Assembly (NCBI GenBank): GCA_019623805.1
Contig: CP053680.1
Span: 2,582,001-2,646,000 of the forward strand
Direction: 5' to 3'
Origin: Gammaproteobacteria bacterium (ex Lamellibrachia satsuma)
Lineage (GTDB): Bacteria; Pseudomonadota; Gammaproteobacteria; Chromatiales; Chromatiaceae
Length of the DNA stretch: 64,000 bases
The position numbers were made by a program, and so were the translations under genes. The first letter of the stretch is position 1, and every line of letters starts with the position of its first letter. Shown here in pieces: positions 49,540-58,450 of this stretch. Under the pieces are notes generated by a model that was not told the DNA's origin, did no database searches, and saw only the letters and a program-made list of their open reading frames with translations.

Positions 49540-49748
49540 GTCAGCGGTATCTTGATCTGAAAGAGGCTGGAGTATAAGGCCTGATTTAAGTGCCCGCCAC
49601 TGCCGGTGCTCTGTGCATGTGAAAATTACGTGTACAGCGTCCCTCTTGGAAACCATTAAAGAAAATCATGGATTCACCGCTATAGTTTGAGGGACTTACT
49701 CTTTTTGCGTCCCTGAAATCCTGGCCGATAACATTGGAGAGTGAAGGC

Positions 49749-50210
49749 ATGAGTTCGGACCACCGTTTTTTGATGATCGCGGATGAGGCAGTCGACCATC
49801 TGGAGCGCTTGATGAAGCGTTTTCCACATCTTGCATCGGAACATGTGCAGGATGCAGTGGAAAGCTGGCAAAAAAGAGGGAGCGGCGGGATTGAGATGGT
49901 CATGCCTGGGGCAGAAGCCGATCCCGATGAGGCACTGGCGGAATCGGCGATCGCGCTCATTCAGGACCACATGGTGGAGGATGTCATGGACAGACTCGCT
50001 GAAGAGAACGATGTTGAAATGGACTATGACCGGCTGATTGGTCTTGTGGGCAAGGATCGCTATATTGGTTCTTTGCGCCGGGAAATCATTGAGTTGAGGG
50101 CAAATTCTGTTTCGCTGGAGCAGATGGCTGAGTTGTGGAACAGCATGGGCAAACCAGCCCTTGGTCAGGAGCAGTGGACAGCCAAAACCATCTCGCTACT
50201 GCTGGGATGA
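49749..50210 (+). CDS. Unknown soluble acidic protein
   Basis: The 153-residue protein has no signal, membrane helix or known motif. It is acidic, with an N-terminal helical half and a second half (LRREIIELRANSVSLEQMAELWN) that could be a small helical bundle. I used the ATG at 49749, six bases after GAAGG, over an in-frame TTG 15 bases earlier. No operon partner. Confidence 0.55.
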   Translation: MSSDHRFLMIADEAVDHLERLMKRFPHLASEHVQDAVESWQKRGSGGIEMVMPGAEADPDEALAESAIALIQDHMVEDVMDRLAEENDVEMDYDRLIGLVGKDRYIGSLRREIIELRANSVSLEQMAELWNSMGKPALGQEQWTAKTISLLLG

Positions 50211-50292
50211 TTTGATTTTTCAGATTGTTCAGCAACAGGACTCTACCCACAGCCATCCAGGCGCCCCCTCCCCCCCTATTTGGTGTAAATCA

Positions 50293-50319
50293 GAAATCAG
50301 ATTGGATTGTGGCCGATAA
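50293..50319 (+). promoter_or_regulatory. Possible sigma-28-type promoter upstream of GNAT-like gene
   Basis: GAAA, 15 bases, GCCGATAA: a full -10 match and one mismatch in the -35 box compared with FliA consensus. It is about 95 bases before the next gene. No flagellar gene is adjacent, so chance cannot be excluded. Confidence 0.4.
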
Positions 50320-50412
50320 AAACGTTACAGCGTAGCTTTTGGCCATTACAATCGGTGGAATAACAACGATTATTCATCCACCACGAAAGCCCGGACTGGA
50401 AACTCAATCAAT

Positions 50413-51510
50413 ATGGAATCCCAAATTATTACCCGCTGGTCAGATTTTGATCAGCTCAAGGAAGGCTGGGATGCGTTGCTGAAAAACTCATGGGCGGATA
50501 CGGTTTTTCTTACCTGGGACTGGATCCAGGCCTGGCGGGAGGCGGTCCATGAGGCGGTGGAGCCCTTTGTCGTTGTGGTGAGAGACGACAAGGGTGACCT
50601 CGTGGGTTTGGCCCCTTTCTATATGGCAGAGTTGCGTCTGCTGAATCTGGTCTCCTTCAAGACGCTTCGGATCATGGCGGACTATGCCACCGGTGCGGAG
50701 TACCCTGACTGGATTGTGTCCCGGCATGTGGAAAAAGAGGCGGTGCAGGTGATTGTCAGTGCGCTGCTCGAGGCCAATGGGAGATGGGATACCATCTGGA
50801 TGCCGCACATGACCGGCTGGACCGGCAACATTGAAAATATCAGTAGCGCCTGTCAGACAGGCGGCCTACCCCATCGCTACAGAGCCACCCGCTTCGGCTA
50901 CTTTGACCTGCCTGAGACGATGGCGCAGTTCGAAGCACATTTCTTTGGCGAAAGACTGCAGGAATTACGTGACGAACGGTCTGCACTTCTTTGTAGAGAA
51001 AATGTGGAGATCACCCGTTGTACCAACAAAGCGGATCTGCCGGGACTCCTGGAGGCGTTGTTTGAGTTGCATGATCGACGGTGGAGCCTGGCGGGTGGTG
51101 CAGGGCGCAAACCCTATGAAGCGGAATTCTACCGTTTGTTTGTGCAGCGGGTTTTCGATGAAGGTTTGCTTAGGCTTGCGGCGATAACAGATGGTGGGAA
51201 GATAGAGGCGATTCAGATCGGCTCTATCTACAACAACCACTATCTTCTGCTTCAGGAGGCCTTGAATCCCGACGCTGTGCCGGGGGTGGGAGAGGTATTG
51301 CGCGCCCTTGTCATCGAAGATTGTATTAATGCCGGGGTCAAAGGTTATGATTTTCTGATGGGTGCTGACGAGGAGAAACGTCGTTGGGGGGCAGAGGAGA
51401 GGAGCGGCTACGATCTGTTTATCGGCTCCCCCAACCTCAAGACCCGTCTGCTGTTCAGTAAAGAGATCTGGCCGACCGGCCGATTTCTTACGCAATCCAG
51501 ACAGAACTAA
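50413..51510 (+). CDS. GNAT-fold acyltransferase (BioF2/CelD-like)
   Basis: The 365-residue cytoplasmic protein belongs to the double-GNAT acetyltransferase type (Acetyltransf_6). Early TVFLTWDWIQAWREA, the middle RWSLAGGAGRKPYEAEFYR and the late GVKGYDFLMGADEEKRRWG are typical. Relatives occur near polysaccharide or lipid synthesis genes; no such partner is here. A sigma-28-like promoter upstream hints at a motility link (inference only). Confidence 0.75.
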   Translation: MESQIITRWSDFDQLKEGWDALLKNSWADTVFLTWDWIQAWREAVHEAVEPFVVVVRDDKGDLVGLAPFYMAELRLLNLVSFKTLRIMADYATGAEYPDWIVSRHVEKEAVQVIVSALLEANGRWDTIWMPHMTGWTGNIENISSACQTGGLPHRYRATRFGYFDLPETMAQFEAHFFGERLQELRDERSALLCRENVEITRCTNKADLPGLLEALFELHDRRWSLAGGAGRKPYEAEFYRLFVQRVFDEGLLRLAAITDGGKIEAIQIGSIYNNHYLLLQEALNPDAVPGVGEVLRALVIEDCINAGVKGYDFLMGADEEKRRWGAEERSGYDLFIGSPNLKTRLLFSKEIWPTGRFLTQSRQN

Positions 51511-51534
51511 ACAACTATACCTATCCCTTTGAAT

Positions 51535-51615
51535 GTAGGCCGGATCAAGCGCAGCGGATCCGGCATGAGTTGTTCTCAGCATTTTGCCTGATGCGCTACG
51601 CGTGATCAGGCCTAT
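51535..51615. repeat. REP-like palindromic element (same family as 14423-14510)
   Basis: The left arm starts GTAGGCCGGATCAAGCGCAG and the right arm ends CGTGATCAGGCCTAT; they are imperfect inverted copies. Both arms closely resemble the element before rsmD. Confidence 0.7.
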
Positions 51616-51674
51616 GGGCTTGCCTGGGCTAATCCCATCGGTTACAAAGGGTGTTCGGCCAATGGAGAACGCCA

Positions 51675-52252
51675 TGAGTCTGAGCCTCGCCCACTACTCT
51701 CGAATTACCGAGATCGTTGGTGACATCATCAAGGTACAGGTTCCGGAGATGGGATCGGGCCAGGATATCTGTTTTGGGGATCTTGCGCTGGTGGAGGATC
51801 GGGATGAGAACCGCTCTCTCGCCCAGATCATCGGCATGCAGGACGATCAGGTCAGTCTACAGCTTTTTAACGGCACCAAAGGGGTCTCAACGGCATCCAC
51901 CGTGCGCTTCCTCGGTCATCCGATGGAGACGACCTACTCCGGCAATATCCTCGGGCGGATCTTTCGCGGCACCGGTGAGTCCATCGATGACGGTTCCTCG
52001 CTGACTCACGATCAGCGGGTGGCGATTGGTGGACCCTCGGCCAATCCCATGCGGCGGGTACTGGCCTCGAAGATGATCCGCACCGATGTGCCGATGATCG
52101 ATGTCTTCAACTCCCTGGTGGAGAGCCAGAAGATTCCAATCTTCTCTGTCTCCGGCGAGCCCTTCAACCGCTTCCTGTCGCGGGTCGGTATCCAGGCCGA
52201 TGCCGATATCGTGGTCTTTGGCGGCATGGGACTGATTTTGAGTTATAACTGA
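51675..52252 (+). pseudogene. V-type ATPase subunit B, N-terminal fragment
   Basis: This is the first 190 or so residues of a family member about 440-470 long. The beta-barrel start (RITEIVGDIIKVQVP) and the region GNILGRIFRGTGESIDDG are intact, up to ADIVVFGGMGLI. Homology stops near 52240, where an IS256-type remnant begins; only four foreign codons precede the stop. The Arg-finger and C-terminal domains are missing, so the product cannot function. I took the ATG at 51675, preceded by GGAGA. In bacterial V-type operons B normally follows A; here it lies upstream of E. Confidence 0.88.
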
Positions 52253-52716
52253 ATCTGGTGTTTGACTGATTTGAAAAAAGGCGGCGTATCTGGTTGATTT
52301 GTAGTTGCGACACGACAAACAATCTGAGGAGATACGCCACCATGAAGAAGAATACCGTTGTTGGCCTGGCAGGTCGAGATACGATTGCTGACCCGCTGAC
52401 AGAGATGCTCAAGGCAGGGGCACGACAGTTGATCCAGCAGGCAGTCGAGGTTGAACTGCAAGAGATGCTTGAAGACTACTCAGGACGACGCACAGAGGAT
52501 GGCAGGGCCGGTGTCGTGCGCAACGGCTACCTGCCTGAGCGAGAACTGCAGACAGGCATGGGGCCTGTAACAGTCCGGATACCCAAGGTTCGCGCCAAGA
52601 CGGGCAAGCCGCTGACCTTCCGCTCTTCACTGGTACCTCCCTATGTGCGGAAAACGAAGTCACTGGAGGCGATCGTGGAGGGTTTTATGCGGTTTTTGCC
52701 TTTGTTTTCGCTTTAG
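52241..52716 (+). mobile_element. IS256-family insertion sequence remnant with truncated transposase
   Basis: An ATG at 52342 (AGGAG upstream) opens a transposase frame that matches the IS256 (mutator) N-terminus: MLKAGARQLIQQAVEVELQ, RNGYLPERELQTGMGPV, VRIPKVRAK, YVRKTKSLEA. Similarity stops near 52669 and the frame runs into unrelated codons to a TAG at 52716. About 110 of 400 or so residues remain, and the catalytic DDE region is missing. The left end cuts the V-ATPase B gene. The right end adjoins the leader of the subunit E gene. Confidence 0.85.
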
Positions 52717-52750
52717 TGCTCAGCGCAGATCTGCCGGGAGTGAAATAGCA

Positions 52751-53278
52751 ATGGCAAAAGATAATAGTGCACTACAGGTCTCTTCCGGTGCTGAGGCTCT
52801 GATAGAGCGGCTGCACGACGAAGGTGGGCAGGAGAGGGCAGAGAAGATTGTCGCCGACGCGGAACACCAGGCGGCCTGGATCGTGGAACAGGCCGAGTTG
52901 GAGACAGAAGCATTGAAAAAGGCAGCACGGGAGCAGGCCGAGCAGACCCAAAAGGCACTGCAGGAGTCGCTGTCGGTGGCGGTACGTGATGCCATCCTGT
53001 CGTTGAAGTCGACTCTCAGCGCCCGTTTTGCCGATGAGGTGCAGCGGGCGGTCGGCCGGGAGATGAGTCGTGAACAGATGTTGCAACGGCTGATTCTGGA
53101 GGTGGCCGGAAGGGCGAAAGAACAGGTTGACGAGTCGGATGATGATCTGCCGGGCATCCGTCTCTCTATTCGAGGTGATGCCATCAAACTGGATGTCACA
53201 GAGGCGGCGGTGACAGAACTCCTCCTGGCCCATCTGCAGCCCCGTTTCCGGGCGCTGGTGGAAGGCATCGTCCGTTGA
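52751..53278 (+). CDS. V-type ATPase peripheral-stalk subunit E
   Basis: The 175-residue protein has a long coiled-coil N-terminal half rich in Ala, Glu and Gln (about 25-85) and a compact C-terminal domain ending with HLQPRFRALVEGIVR. This is the pattern of subunit E of V/A-type ATPases, which links the catalytic head to the membrane part. I used the ATG at 52751 with GGGAG upstream. It is intact although A and B subunits at this locus are broken. Confidence 0.8.
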   Translation: MAKDNSALQVSSGAEALIERLHDEGGQERAEKIVADAEHQAAWIVEQAELETEALKKAAREQAEQTQKALQESLSVAVRDAILSLKSTLSARFADEVQRAVGREMSREQMLQRLILEVAGRAKEQVDESDDDLPGIRLSIRGDAIKLDVTEAAVTELLLAHLQPRFRALVEGIVR

Positions 53279-53297
53279 CTATTCAGCACAATTCAAT

Positions 53298-53978
53298 ATG
53301 TCTAGAGATTCCTGCATTACCCTGATCACTAGTCTGCCCTATGCGGGGGAGCTCTTTGCTGTGTCTCAGACACCGATCTCACGCATCCAGCTTGAATCGC
53401 GGTTGAGTTTTCTGACGCCGGAAGATGCAGCGCAATTGCAGGCTATTGAAGGGCTGCTGTGGTGGTCCTCTCATTCCCATGAAACGTCTGATGCTGAAAT
53501 TGCCGTGGAGACCAAACGGTTGCTGGCGGAACTGAATAACGAGTGGCTGCGGCAATTGGTCCGTCAACGTATGGAATTCAGAACACTGGTAGCGGCATTG
53601 CGGCGGCGCAGACGTGGAGAGTCTGCACCGGATCTGAATGCAGATTGGGGTTTTGGCCGTTGGCTGGGTGTGATCCACAGAAACTGGAGTGAACCCGGCT
53701 TCAGCCTGGAACGCGCCTTCCCCTGGGTGCTGGAGGCGAACCGGCTGTTACGGGAGGAGGACCACCTGGGGCTGGAGCGGCTCCTGCTGGGAGAGCAGTG
53801 GCGCAGCCTGGATCAACAGGGCGAGGGCCACTACTTTGATTTTGAGGCGGTAGTGGCCTATGTGCTGAAATGGGGCATCATGGATCGCTGGTCCAGCTAT
53901 CATGGTGAAGGGGCTGTGCGGCGTTTTGAAAACGTATTGGACGCTGCAGTAGGAGAGTATGCGCAAATGTTTGCGTGA
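53298..53978 (+). CDS. DUF2764 protein, V-type ATPase-associated (C-like subunit)
   Basis: The 226-residue protein contains the DUF2764 features ITSLPYAGELF, FLTPEDAAQLQAIEGLLWW and VAYVLKWGIMDRW. In bacterial V-type ATPase operons this gene usually lies between E and A and is thought to replace the C subunit. It lies 19 bases after the E gene. The A subunit expected next is found only at 60386. Confidence 0.8.
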   Translation: MSRDSCITLITSLPYAGELFAVSQTPISRIQLESRLSFLTPEDAAQLQAIEGLLWWSSHSHETSDAEIAVETKRLLAELNNEWLRQLVRQRMEFRTLVAALRRRRRGESAPDLNADWGFGRWLGVIHRNWSEPGFSLERAFPWVLEANRLLREEDHLGLERLLLGEQWRSLDQQGEGHYFDFEAVVAYVLKWGIMDRWSSYHGEGAVRRFENVLDAAVGEYAQMFA

Positions 53979-54027
53979 ATGCAGGGTCTGTTTGTGATGT
54001 TTCTTCGTTTGGATCTATATTTGGAAG

Positions 54028-54528
54028 ATGAGTGACGAGCTGCTACATAGGGCGAGAGTGTTTGCCATTGAGGCGCATGGAGGGCAGCGCTATGGCGATA
54101 AACCCTATATCTATCACCTGGATCAGGTGGCAGGGCTTGTCGAGTCCTATGGAAATGATGCTCAGATTATAGGCTACCTGCACGACGTGGTTGAAGATAC
54201 ACCGGTGAACCGCTTCGAAGTGGCGGAGGTGTTTGGCCACTTTGTTGGTGCTTGTGTGGAGATTGTCACCGACGAGCCGGGACGTACCAGGGAGGAGAGG
54301 AAGCGAAAAACCAACCAGAAGATGTGCCGCGTGAGCGGTAGCCATGAACTGGCGCTCGTGGTGAAGGCGGCGGACAGGCTGGCGAATGTTACTGCATGTA
54401 TAACGGAAAGAAATGGCCATTTGCTGGAAAGGTATCTCCGGGAGCAGGCCGTTTTCAGATCAGCTGTCTACCGCAAGGGACTGTGTGATGATATCTGGTC
54501 TCGCATCAGCGAATGTCTCAAGGCATGA
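54028..54528 (+). CDS. Small HD-domain protein, MESH1/SAH-like ppGpp hydrolase
   Basis: The 166-residue protein consists of a RelA/SpoT-type HD hydrolase domain: AIEAHGGQRYGDKPYIYH, the HD pair in YLHDVVEDTP and KAADRLANV. It has no synthetase or regulatory domains, so it is a stand-alone small alarmone hydrolase candidate. Its last 11 bases overlap the end of the convergent coiled-coil gene. Confidence 0.82.
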   Translation: MSDELLHRARVFAIEAHGGQRYGDKPYIYHLDQVAGLVESYGNDAQIIGYLHDVVEDTPVNRFEVAEVFGHFVGACVEIVTDEPGRTREERKRKTNQKMCRVSGSHELALVVKAADRLANVTACITERNGHLLERYLREQAVFRSAVYRKGLCDDIWSRISECLKA

Positions 54529-55057
54529 TCGGGTTCATTATACCCATTGGCCGGGAGATCTGACGCACATTGCTGCGCATGACCCCCACTCCATCGGTGA
54601 TCTGGATGAAACGCTGTTCGATGTTGCCCATGCCGCCGCCTAAGTGGCGCATATCCCGTTCGATGAGGTCCATTTCATCCGCCATGGCGCCCATGGACTC
54701 GCGCACTGACGGCATCAACTCCCCCATAGACTCCGTGTGGCTATAGATTTCGTCCATGTTGGCCATATGCTTGTCGATCAGTTCAACCTTGGCGGTGACT
54801 GAGTTCATGCTTTTGTTGACGCCCTTCAAATTGGTGTGCATGGAGTCCATGCTGTTGACGATGCCGTTCAGATCCTCCCACAGGATGCTGATGTAGTAGA
54901 CGTTGAATATTGCCACGATCATCAGAAACGCGGCAACGGCATAGAGGAAGAGGTTCGTGATGCGGAAATGGTGGTGTCGTTCGTCGAGATGAATCTGGGT
55001 CTCACGTCCGAGACGCCCGATCACCTCCACCATTAATCGTTTGGGATCTTCTGCCAT
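54518..55057 (-). CDS. Coiled-coil membrane protein, Met-rich C-terminus (paralogue B)
   Basis: The 179-residue protein has a cytoplasmic N-terminus (1-32), one membrane helix (about 33-58), then a coiled coil (about 60-150) with many hydrophobic heptad positions occupied by Met. The tail is ISRPMGIMNPIMP. It shares layout and tail style with the upstream gene. No enzymatic motif. Probably an anchored periplasmic rod; function unknown. Confidence 0.65.
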   Translation of the reverse strand: MAEDPKRLMVEVIGRLGRETQIHLDERHHHFRITNLFLYAVAAFLMIVAIFNVYYISILWEDLNGIVNSMDSMHTNLKGVNKSMNSVTAKVELIDKHMANMDEIYSHTESMGELMPSVRESMGAMADEMDLIERDMRHLGGGMGNIEQRFIQITDGVGVMRSNVRQISRPMGIMNPIMP

Positions 55058-55086
55058 CTTTGTATTCCAATAAGGAGAAATCCGGG

Positions 55087-55668
55087 CTAGGGAAGAGGGA
55101 ACATCTTGTTCATTGACCGGGCTGGCTGGCCCATGCGGTGCATGTCATGTCCCATGCGCTGAATATCGAAATTCATCTTGTCGATGGCCGATGAGATATA
55201 AGCGATGTTTCCGTCCACGGAATTGACATGGTGTTGGATGCCGCTGAGTGTGCCGCGCATACGCCGGAGATCGACAGTGATGGTACCCATCTCCCGGTCC
55301 ATCGTCTCCGTCTGGCCGTTGATTCCGTTAAGCAGGCTCACCCGCTTTTCCATTGACGTGATGTAAGTGTCGATATTTTCCATCTGGGTCGAGACGGAGG
55401 TGAAGTTCTGATTCATGTCACCGACCACCGCAGAGATACGGGTGATCTGTGATGACAGTGTCAGCAGCAGGATCAGAATGGAGATGGCAATGAGGCCGAG
55501 AATGATAAGCCCGGTCCGGATGCTGTAGTTGAGCCGGTCACCGAGAATATTTTTAATCTCGATCTGGCTGACGATGATGGCTTCGAACGAGGTGACGGCA
55601 CGCACCAACTGCTCGTCGGTAACGGGGTCTTGCGTACTTTTGACAGCGGTTTTGTCCTGCTCGGTCAT
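55087..55668 (-). CDS. Coiled-coil membrane protein, Met-rich C-terminus (paralogue A)
   Basis: The 193-residue protein (ATG at 55668, GGAG eight bases upstream) has a cytoplasmic part (1-47), a membrane helix (about 50-72) and a coiled coil (75-175), then a Met/His-rich end (MNFDIQRMGHDMHRMGQ) and the tail MNKMFPLP. It is a tandem paralogue of the next gene, 29 bases away. The Met and His content could mean metal binding, but that is only a guess. Confidence 0.65.
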   Translation of the reverse strand: MTEQDKTAVKSTQDPVTDEQLVRAVTSFEAIIVSQIEIKNILGDRLNYSIRTGLIILGLIAISILILLLTLSSQITRISAVVGDMNQNFTSVSTQMENIDTYITSMEKRVSLLNGINGQTETMDREMGTITVDLRRMRGTLSGIQHHVNSVDGNIAYISSAIDKMNFDIQRMGHDMHRMGQPARSMNKMFPLP

Positions 55669-55783
55669 GCGACCGGTCTCCAAACGGGGTAACGGGAAAA
55701 TGCTAACTTAATCCGCTTGGAATTAGAAGGATTATTACCGACTGTCAAACCATTTCTGATGGAAGATTTGCGGGTAGAAGGGC

Positions 55784-55818
55784 AAAAACTCCAGCGCCTT
55801 CAAGGCGCTGGAGTTTTT
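55784..55818. terminator. Bidirectional intrinsic terminator after soxL
   Basis: AAAAACTCCAGCGCCTT and its inverted copy form a near-perfect stem with A- and T-runs on the outside. It separates the sox block from the coiled-coil pair. Confidence 0.9.
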
Positions 55819-55833
55819 GCTGTGGGGGGTGGT

Positions 55834-56505
55834 TTAGTGGTTGACCGTGGTCAGCCCCAGGCTGACCCAGGACTGCATGCCGCCGCGATACCACTTCAGC
55901 TTGTAGGCTGGATATCCCAGTCGGGCCAGGGTCTTGACATTGACCGCTGACTGCGGGCACCAGGCCCCGTTGCAGAAGAATGCCAGGGTCTTGGCGTTAC
56001 GGAAGTCCCAGCTGCCGTTGATCAGCTTTGCCCCGAATGAATCCTGCAAAATATCATGCAAGGTGTCTGCTTCAGCATCGATTGCGAAGGTGCCTTCAAC
56101 GTCGACGTTGATCTTGTTCCAGGGGATATTGATTGAGCCCGGAATGGTGCCGTGAGTCATCCATTCAGGGGTGCGGGAGTCGATCACCTGTACGGTACGG
56201 TCTCCGTTGGCAACCCGCTTCAGGTAACCCAGAACCTCCAGTTCACCCAGGGTTTCAATGCCCTGGCCCAGCGGCATCGGCTGGATGCAGAAAGGTGGAC
56301 AGTGGCGGGAGATCTTGTTGTAGGCCTTGGGAACCGTGGCGTTTTTGTCGCTGCTTCTTTCGATAGTGATGCTCTTTCCCTGGTGAATCACGTCAACGGA
56401 TCGCAGTGTCGAAGTGATATTGTTGCCATGGTCAGCCATCGCTGCTCCAGACAGCGCAATTCCGCCAACCAGAGCGAGTCTTATCAATGCCTTGGCATAT
56501 TTCAT
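55834..56505 (-). CDS. soxL: Periplasmic rhodanese-like sulfur protein SoxL
   Basis: The 223-residue protein has a signal peptide (ending GAAMA) and a rhodanese domain (about 75-215; VIDSRTPEWMTHGTIPGSINIPW). The active-site Cys lies in the loop FCNGAWCPQS. SoxL of Allochromatium-type soxXAKL clusters is thought to transfer sulfane sulfur in the periplasm. It is the last gene of the block and is followed by a terminator. Confidence 0.9.
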   Translation of the reverse strand: MKYAKALIRLALVGGIALSGAAMADHGNNITSTLRSVDVIHQGKSITIERSSDKNATVPKAYNKISRHCPPFCIQPMPLGQGIETLGELEVLGYLKRVANGDRTVQVIDSRTPEWMTHGTIPGSINIPWNKINVDVEGTFAIDAEADTLHDILQDSFGAKLINGSWDFRNAKTLAFFCNGAWCPQSAVNVKTLARLGYPAYKLKWYRGGMQSWVSLGLTTVNH

Positions 56506-56536
56506 TATTAACTTCCTCCTGATAGGAAAGTCGTGA

Positions 56537-56881
56537 TCAATATTTGAGGTACGAAGGCATCTTCAGATCTTTCTGTGCGACTGCCTGTTTGTATCCCATT
56601 TCGCCCTGTGACTTTGCCTTTGCCGCGAGTTTTTTGGCGGTTTTATAGTCACCCTTTGCCAGTGCTGCCTTGGCCTTTTTCAGCATCTTGCCGATATCAC
56701 GCCATTCGCCTTCCACAGAGGCGGCTCTCTTGCGCGCCTTGTCGGCGTCGGCGATCATCTTTTCGACCTTGGCGGCTTCGGCGTTGGGGGCTTTCGCCGC
56801 ATCTGCCGCCTGGACAGTGCTCAACCCGCCGAATAGCAGCACAGCCAGGATCATTACATAACCAATCATTTTATTTTGCAT
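56537..56881 (-). CDS. soxK: SoxAX-binding protein SoxK (SAXB)
   Basis: The 114-residue protein has a signal peptide (ending TVQA) and a Lys/Ala-rich helical mature part (RDIGKMLKKAKAALAKGDYKTAKKLAAKAKSQ), ending MPSYLKY. Size, composition and position between soxA and soxL match SoxK, which holds SoxA and SoxX together in the three-subunit complex. Confidence 0.88.
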   Translation of the reverse strand: MQNKMIGYVMILAVLLFGGLSTVQAADAAKAPNAEAAKVEKMIADADKARKRAASVEGEWRDIGKMLKKAKAALAKGDYKTAKKLAAKAKSQGEMGYKQAVAQKDLKMPSYLKY

Positions 56882-56910
56882 AGTGTACTCCGGATCTCTC
56901 TGTTTCCTGA

Positions 56911-57747
56911 CTATTTCCGTGCGCCCGGGCCGTTCAGTTCGAGGCCATTGCTCATGTAGGTGAGGAAATACTCAAGGTTTCGGTACTGCTCGCCCTGGGC
57001 TTTGAAAGGCTTGGCTCGTACCTGTTTGTTGCATCCGGTAAAGCGGCGATGCAAGGTGCCCACGGTGCCCCATTTGGAACGATAGACCGGGAAGTGGGTG
57101 GTGTGACCGAGTGCCGGGCCGAGTGTATCGGCACGAATATTCATGCCGGCATTCTGCAGATGGCAGTTGGCGCAGGAGAAGTTCAACTGACCGCGGCGGG
57201 TATAGTAGAACTTTTTGCCCTTTTCGTAGGCCGCAAGCGCGCGAGGATCATCTTGAGGGATGATTACGTTGGTCTTCTGACCGCGTGACTCGTAGGCGAT
57301 GTAGGAGAGGATGTCGTTGATGGGGCCCTTTTTATATTTCAGAGGCTTCTCCCCGTTGGCCTCACGGCATTTGTTGAGGGCCAGGGGCAGGGTGATGACC
57401 ATGCCGTTCTTTTTGTCCCAGAGGGGATAGATGCCTGCGATGGCGGGTCCGTCAGCAAAGCAGTCCTTGTAGGTTTTGCCGTTGGCAAAGGGCTTTTCCC
57501 ACATTGCCTGGCCTTCATCGATGAAAGGCTCGTAGGGTGGGAACTCTTCAATGGCTTCCCAGTTTTCACGTCCGACAGGGTCGATGGCATAGACGCCGTT
57601 GCCGTACTCTTCTGTTGCTACACTGGCAAAGCGGTTCTTGTAAAAATTCTGGAAGGCTTTGAGGTCAGCCTCCGGAGATGCCTGTGCAGATGCTGCAATA
57701 CCGCCGGCAACGGCCAGCATCGCAATCTTTTTCAGTAAGTGTTTCAT
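56911..57747 (-). CDS. soxA: Thiosulfate-oxidizing cytochrome SoxA (monohaem type)
   Basis: The 278-residue protein (ATG at 57747 chosen) has a signal peptide (ending AQA) and one haem c motif (CANCH, about residue 192). The catalytic Cys ligand lies in RFTGCNKQVRAKP near residue 235. One haem instead of two, with soxK next to it, marks the SoxAXK type. The complex joins thiosulfate oxidatively to SoxYZ in the periplasm. soxYZ and soxB are not in this window. Confidence 0.94.
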   Translation of the reverse strand: MKHLLKKIAMLAVAGGIAASAQASPEADLKAFQNFYKNRFASVATEEYGNGVYAIDPVGRENWEAIEEFPPYEPFIDEGQAMWEKPFANGKTYKDCFADGPAIAGIYPLWDKKNGMVITLPLALNKCREANGEKPLKYKKGPINDILSYIAYESRGQKTNVIIPQDDPRALAAYEKGKKFYYTRRGQLNFSCANCHLQNAGMNIRADTLGPALGHTTHFPVYRSKWGTVGTLHRRFTGCNKQVRAKPFKAQGEQYRNLEYFLTYMSNGLELNGPGARK

Positions 57748-57798
57748 GATCTGATTAATCTCCAACCAATAGGGTTCGGTGGCTTAAGAGTGGATCGC

Positions 57799-58167
57799 TC
57801 ACAGGGACCAGACGAACTCAACGACTTTTTCGAGTTCTGCGCCTGAGAGGATATTGTGCCGGCCGAACGGCGGCATAGAGGATTCCGGGTTTTTTACGGT
57901 GGCATCCGAAATCTGAGCCTTGAGATCTGCTTTGTTTTTAAAACGGGACTGCATAGCGCCCAGCGGTGGGGCAATATTGCCTGCGGCTTTGCCGCCTGCA
58001 ATTGCATGGCAGGCCAGGCAGTTGCCTTTTTTCCGGCTGAAAGCGATTTTCTTACCCTCTTCGACCATGCTGGGGCCTGCTGCCGAGGCTACGGGAACCA
58101 GCGCCAGTTGCCCGGCCAGCAGTACGCCGGCGCTGGCTATTCCAAGCAGTTTAGTGCTTATTGTCAT
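57799..58167 (-). CDS. soxX: Cytochrome SoxX
   Basis: The 122-residue monohaem cytochrome has a signal peptide (ending ASAA), haem motif CLACH and the Met ligand region MPPFGRHNILS. It partners SoxA in thiosulfate oxidation. I used the ATG at 58167, with GGAGG nine bases upstream, although the frame is open further upstream. First gene of soxXAKL. Confidence 0.94.
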   Translation of the reverse strand: MTISTKLLGIASAGVLLAGQLALVPVASAAGPSMVEEGKKIAFSRKKGNCLACHAIAGGKAAGNIAPPLGAMQSRFKNKADLKAQISDATVKNPESSMPPFGRHNILSGAELEKVVEFVWSL

Positions 58168-58450
58168 TACATCCTCCAATCTTGGTGGAACGATAGTGTC
58201 CGGAACCCCGCTTTCATCACAGGGTGAGTCGAATAGAAGAGGAACCGGAAATTGAGTAGTCGTTGTCTCTAATGGACAATCAAACATGACTGTAGTGATA
58301 GTGACGCGGAAAAGGAAGTGAGGAAAGTGGAAGAATCAGGAAATCGTATAGCGGTTTACCTTAATAAATTTCCTTATCTGTCGCATAGTTAGGTTGTGAT
58401 CGTGAAAAATTAGGGGCTGATGTTTTGTATTTAACCCGGAACTATTGCAG

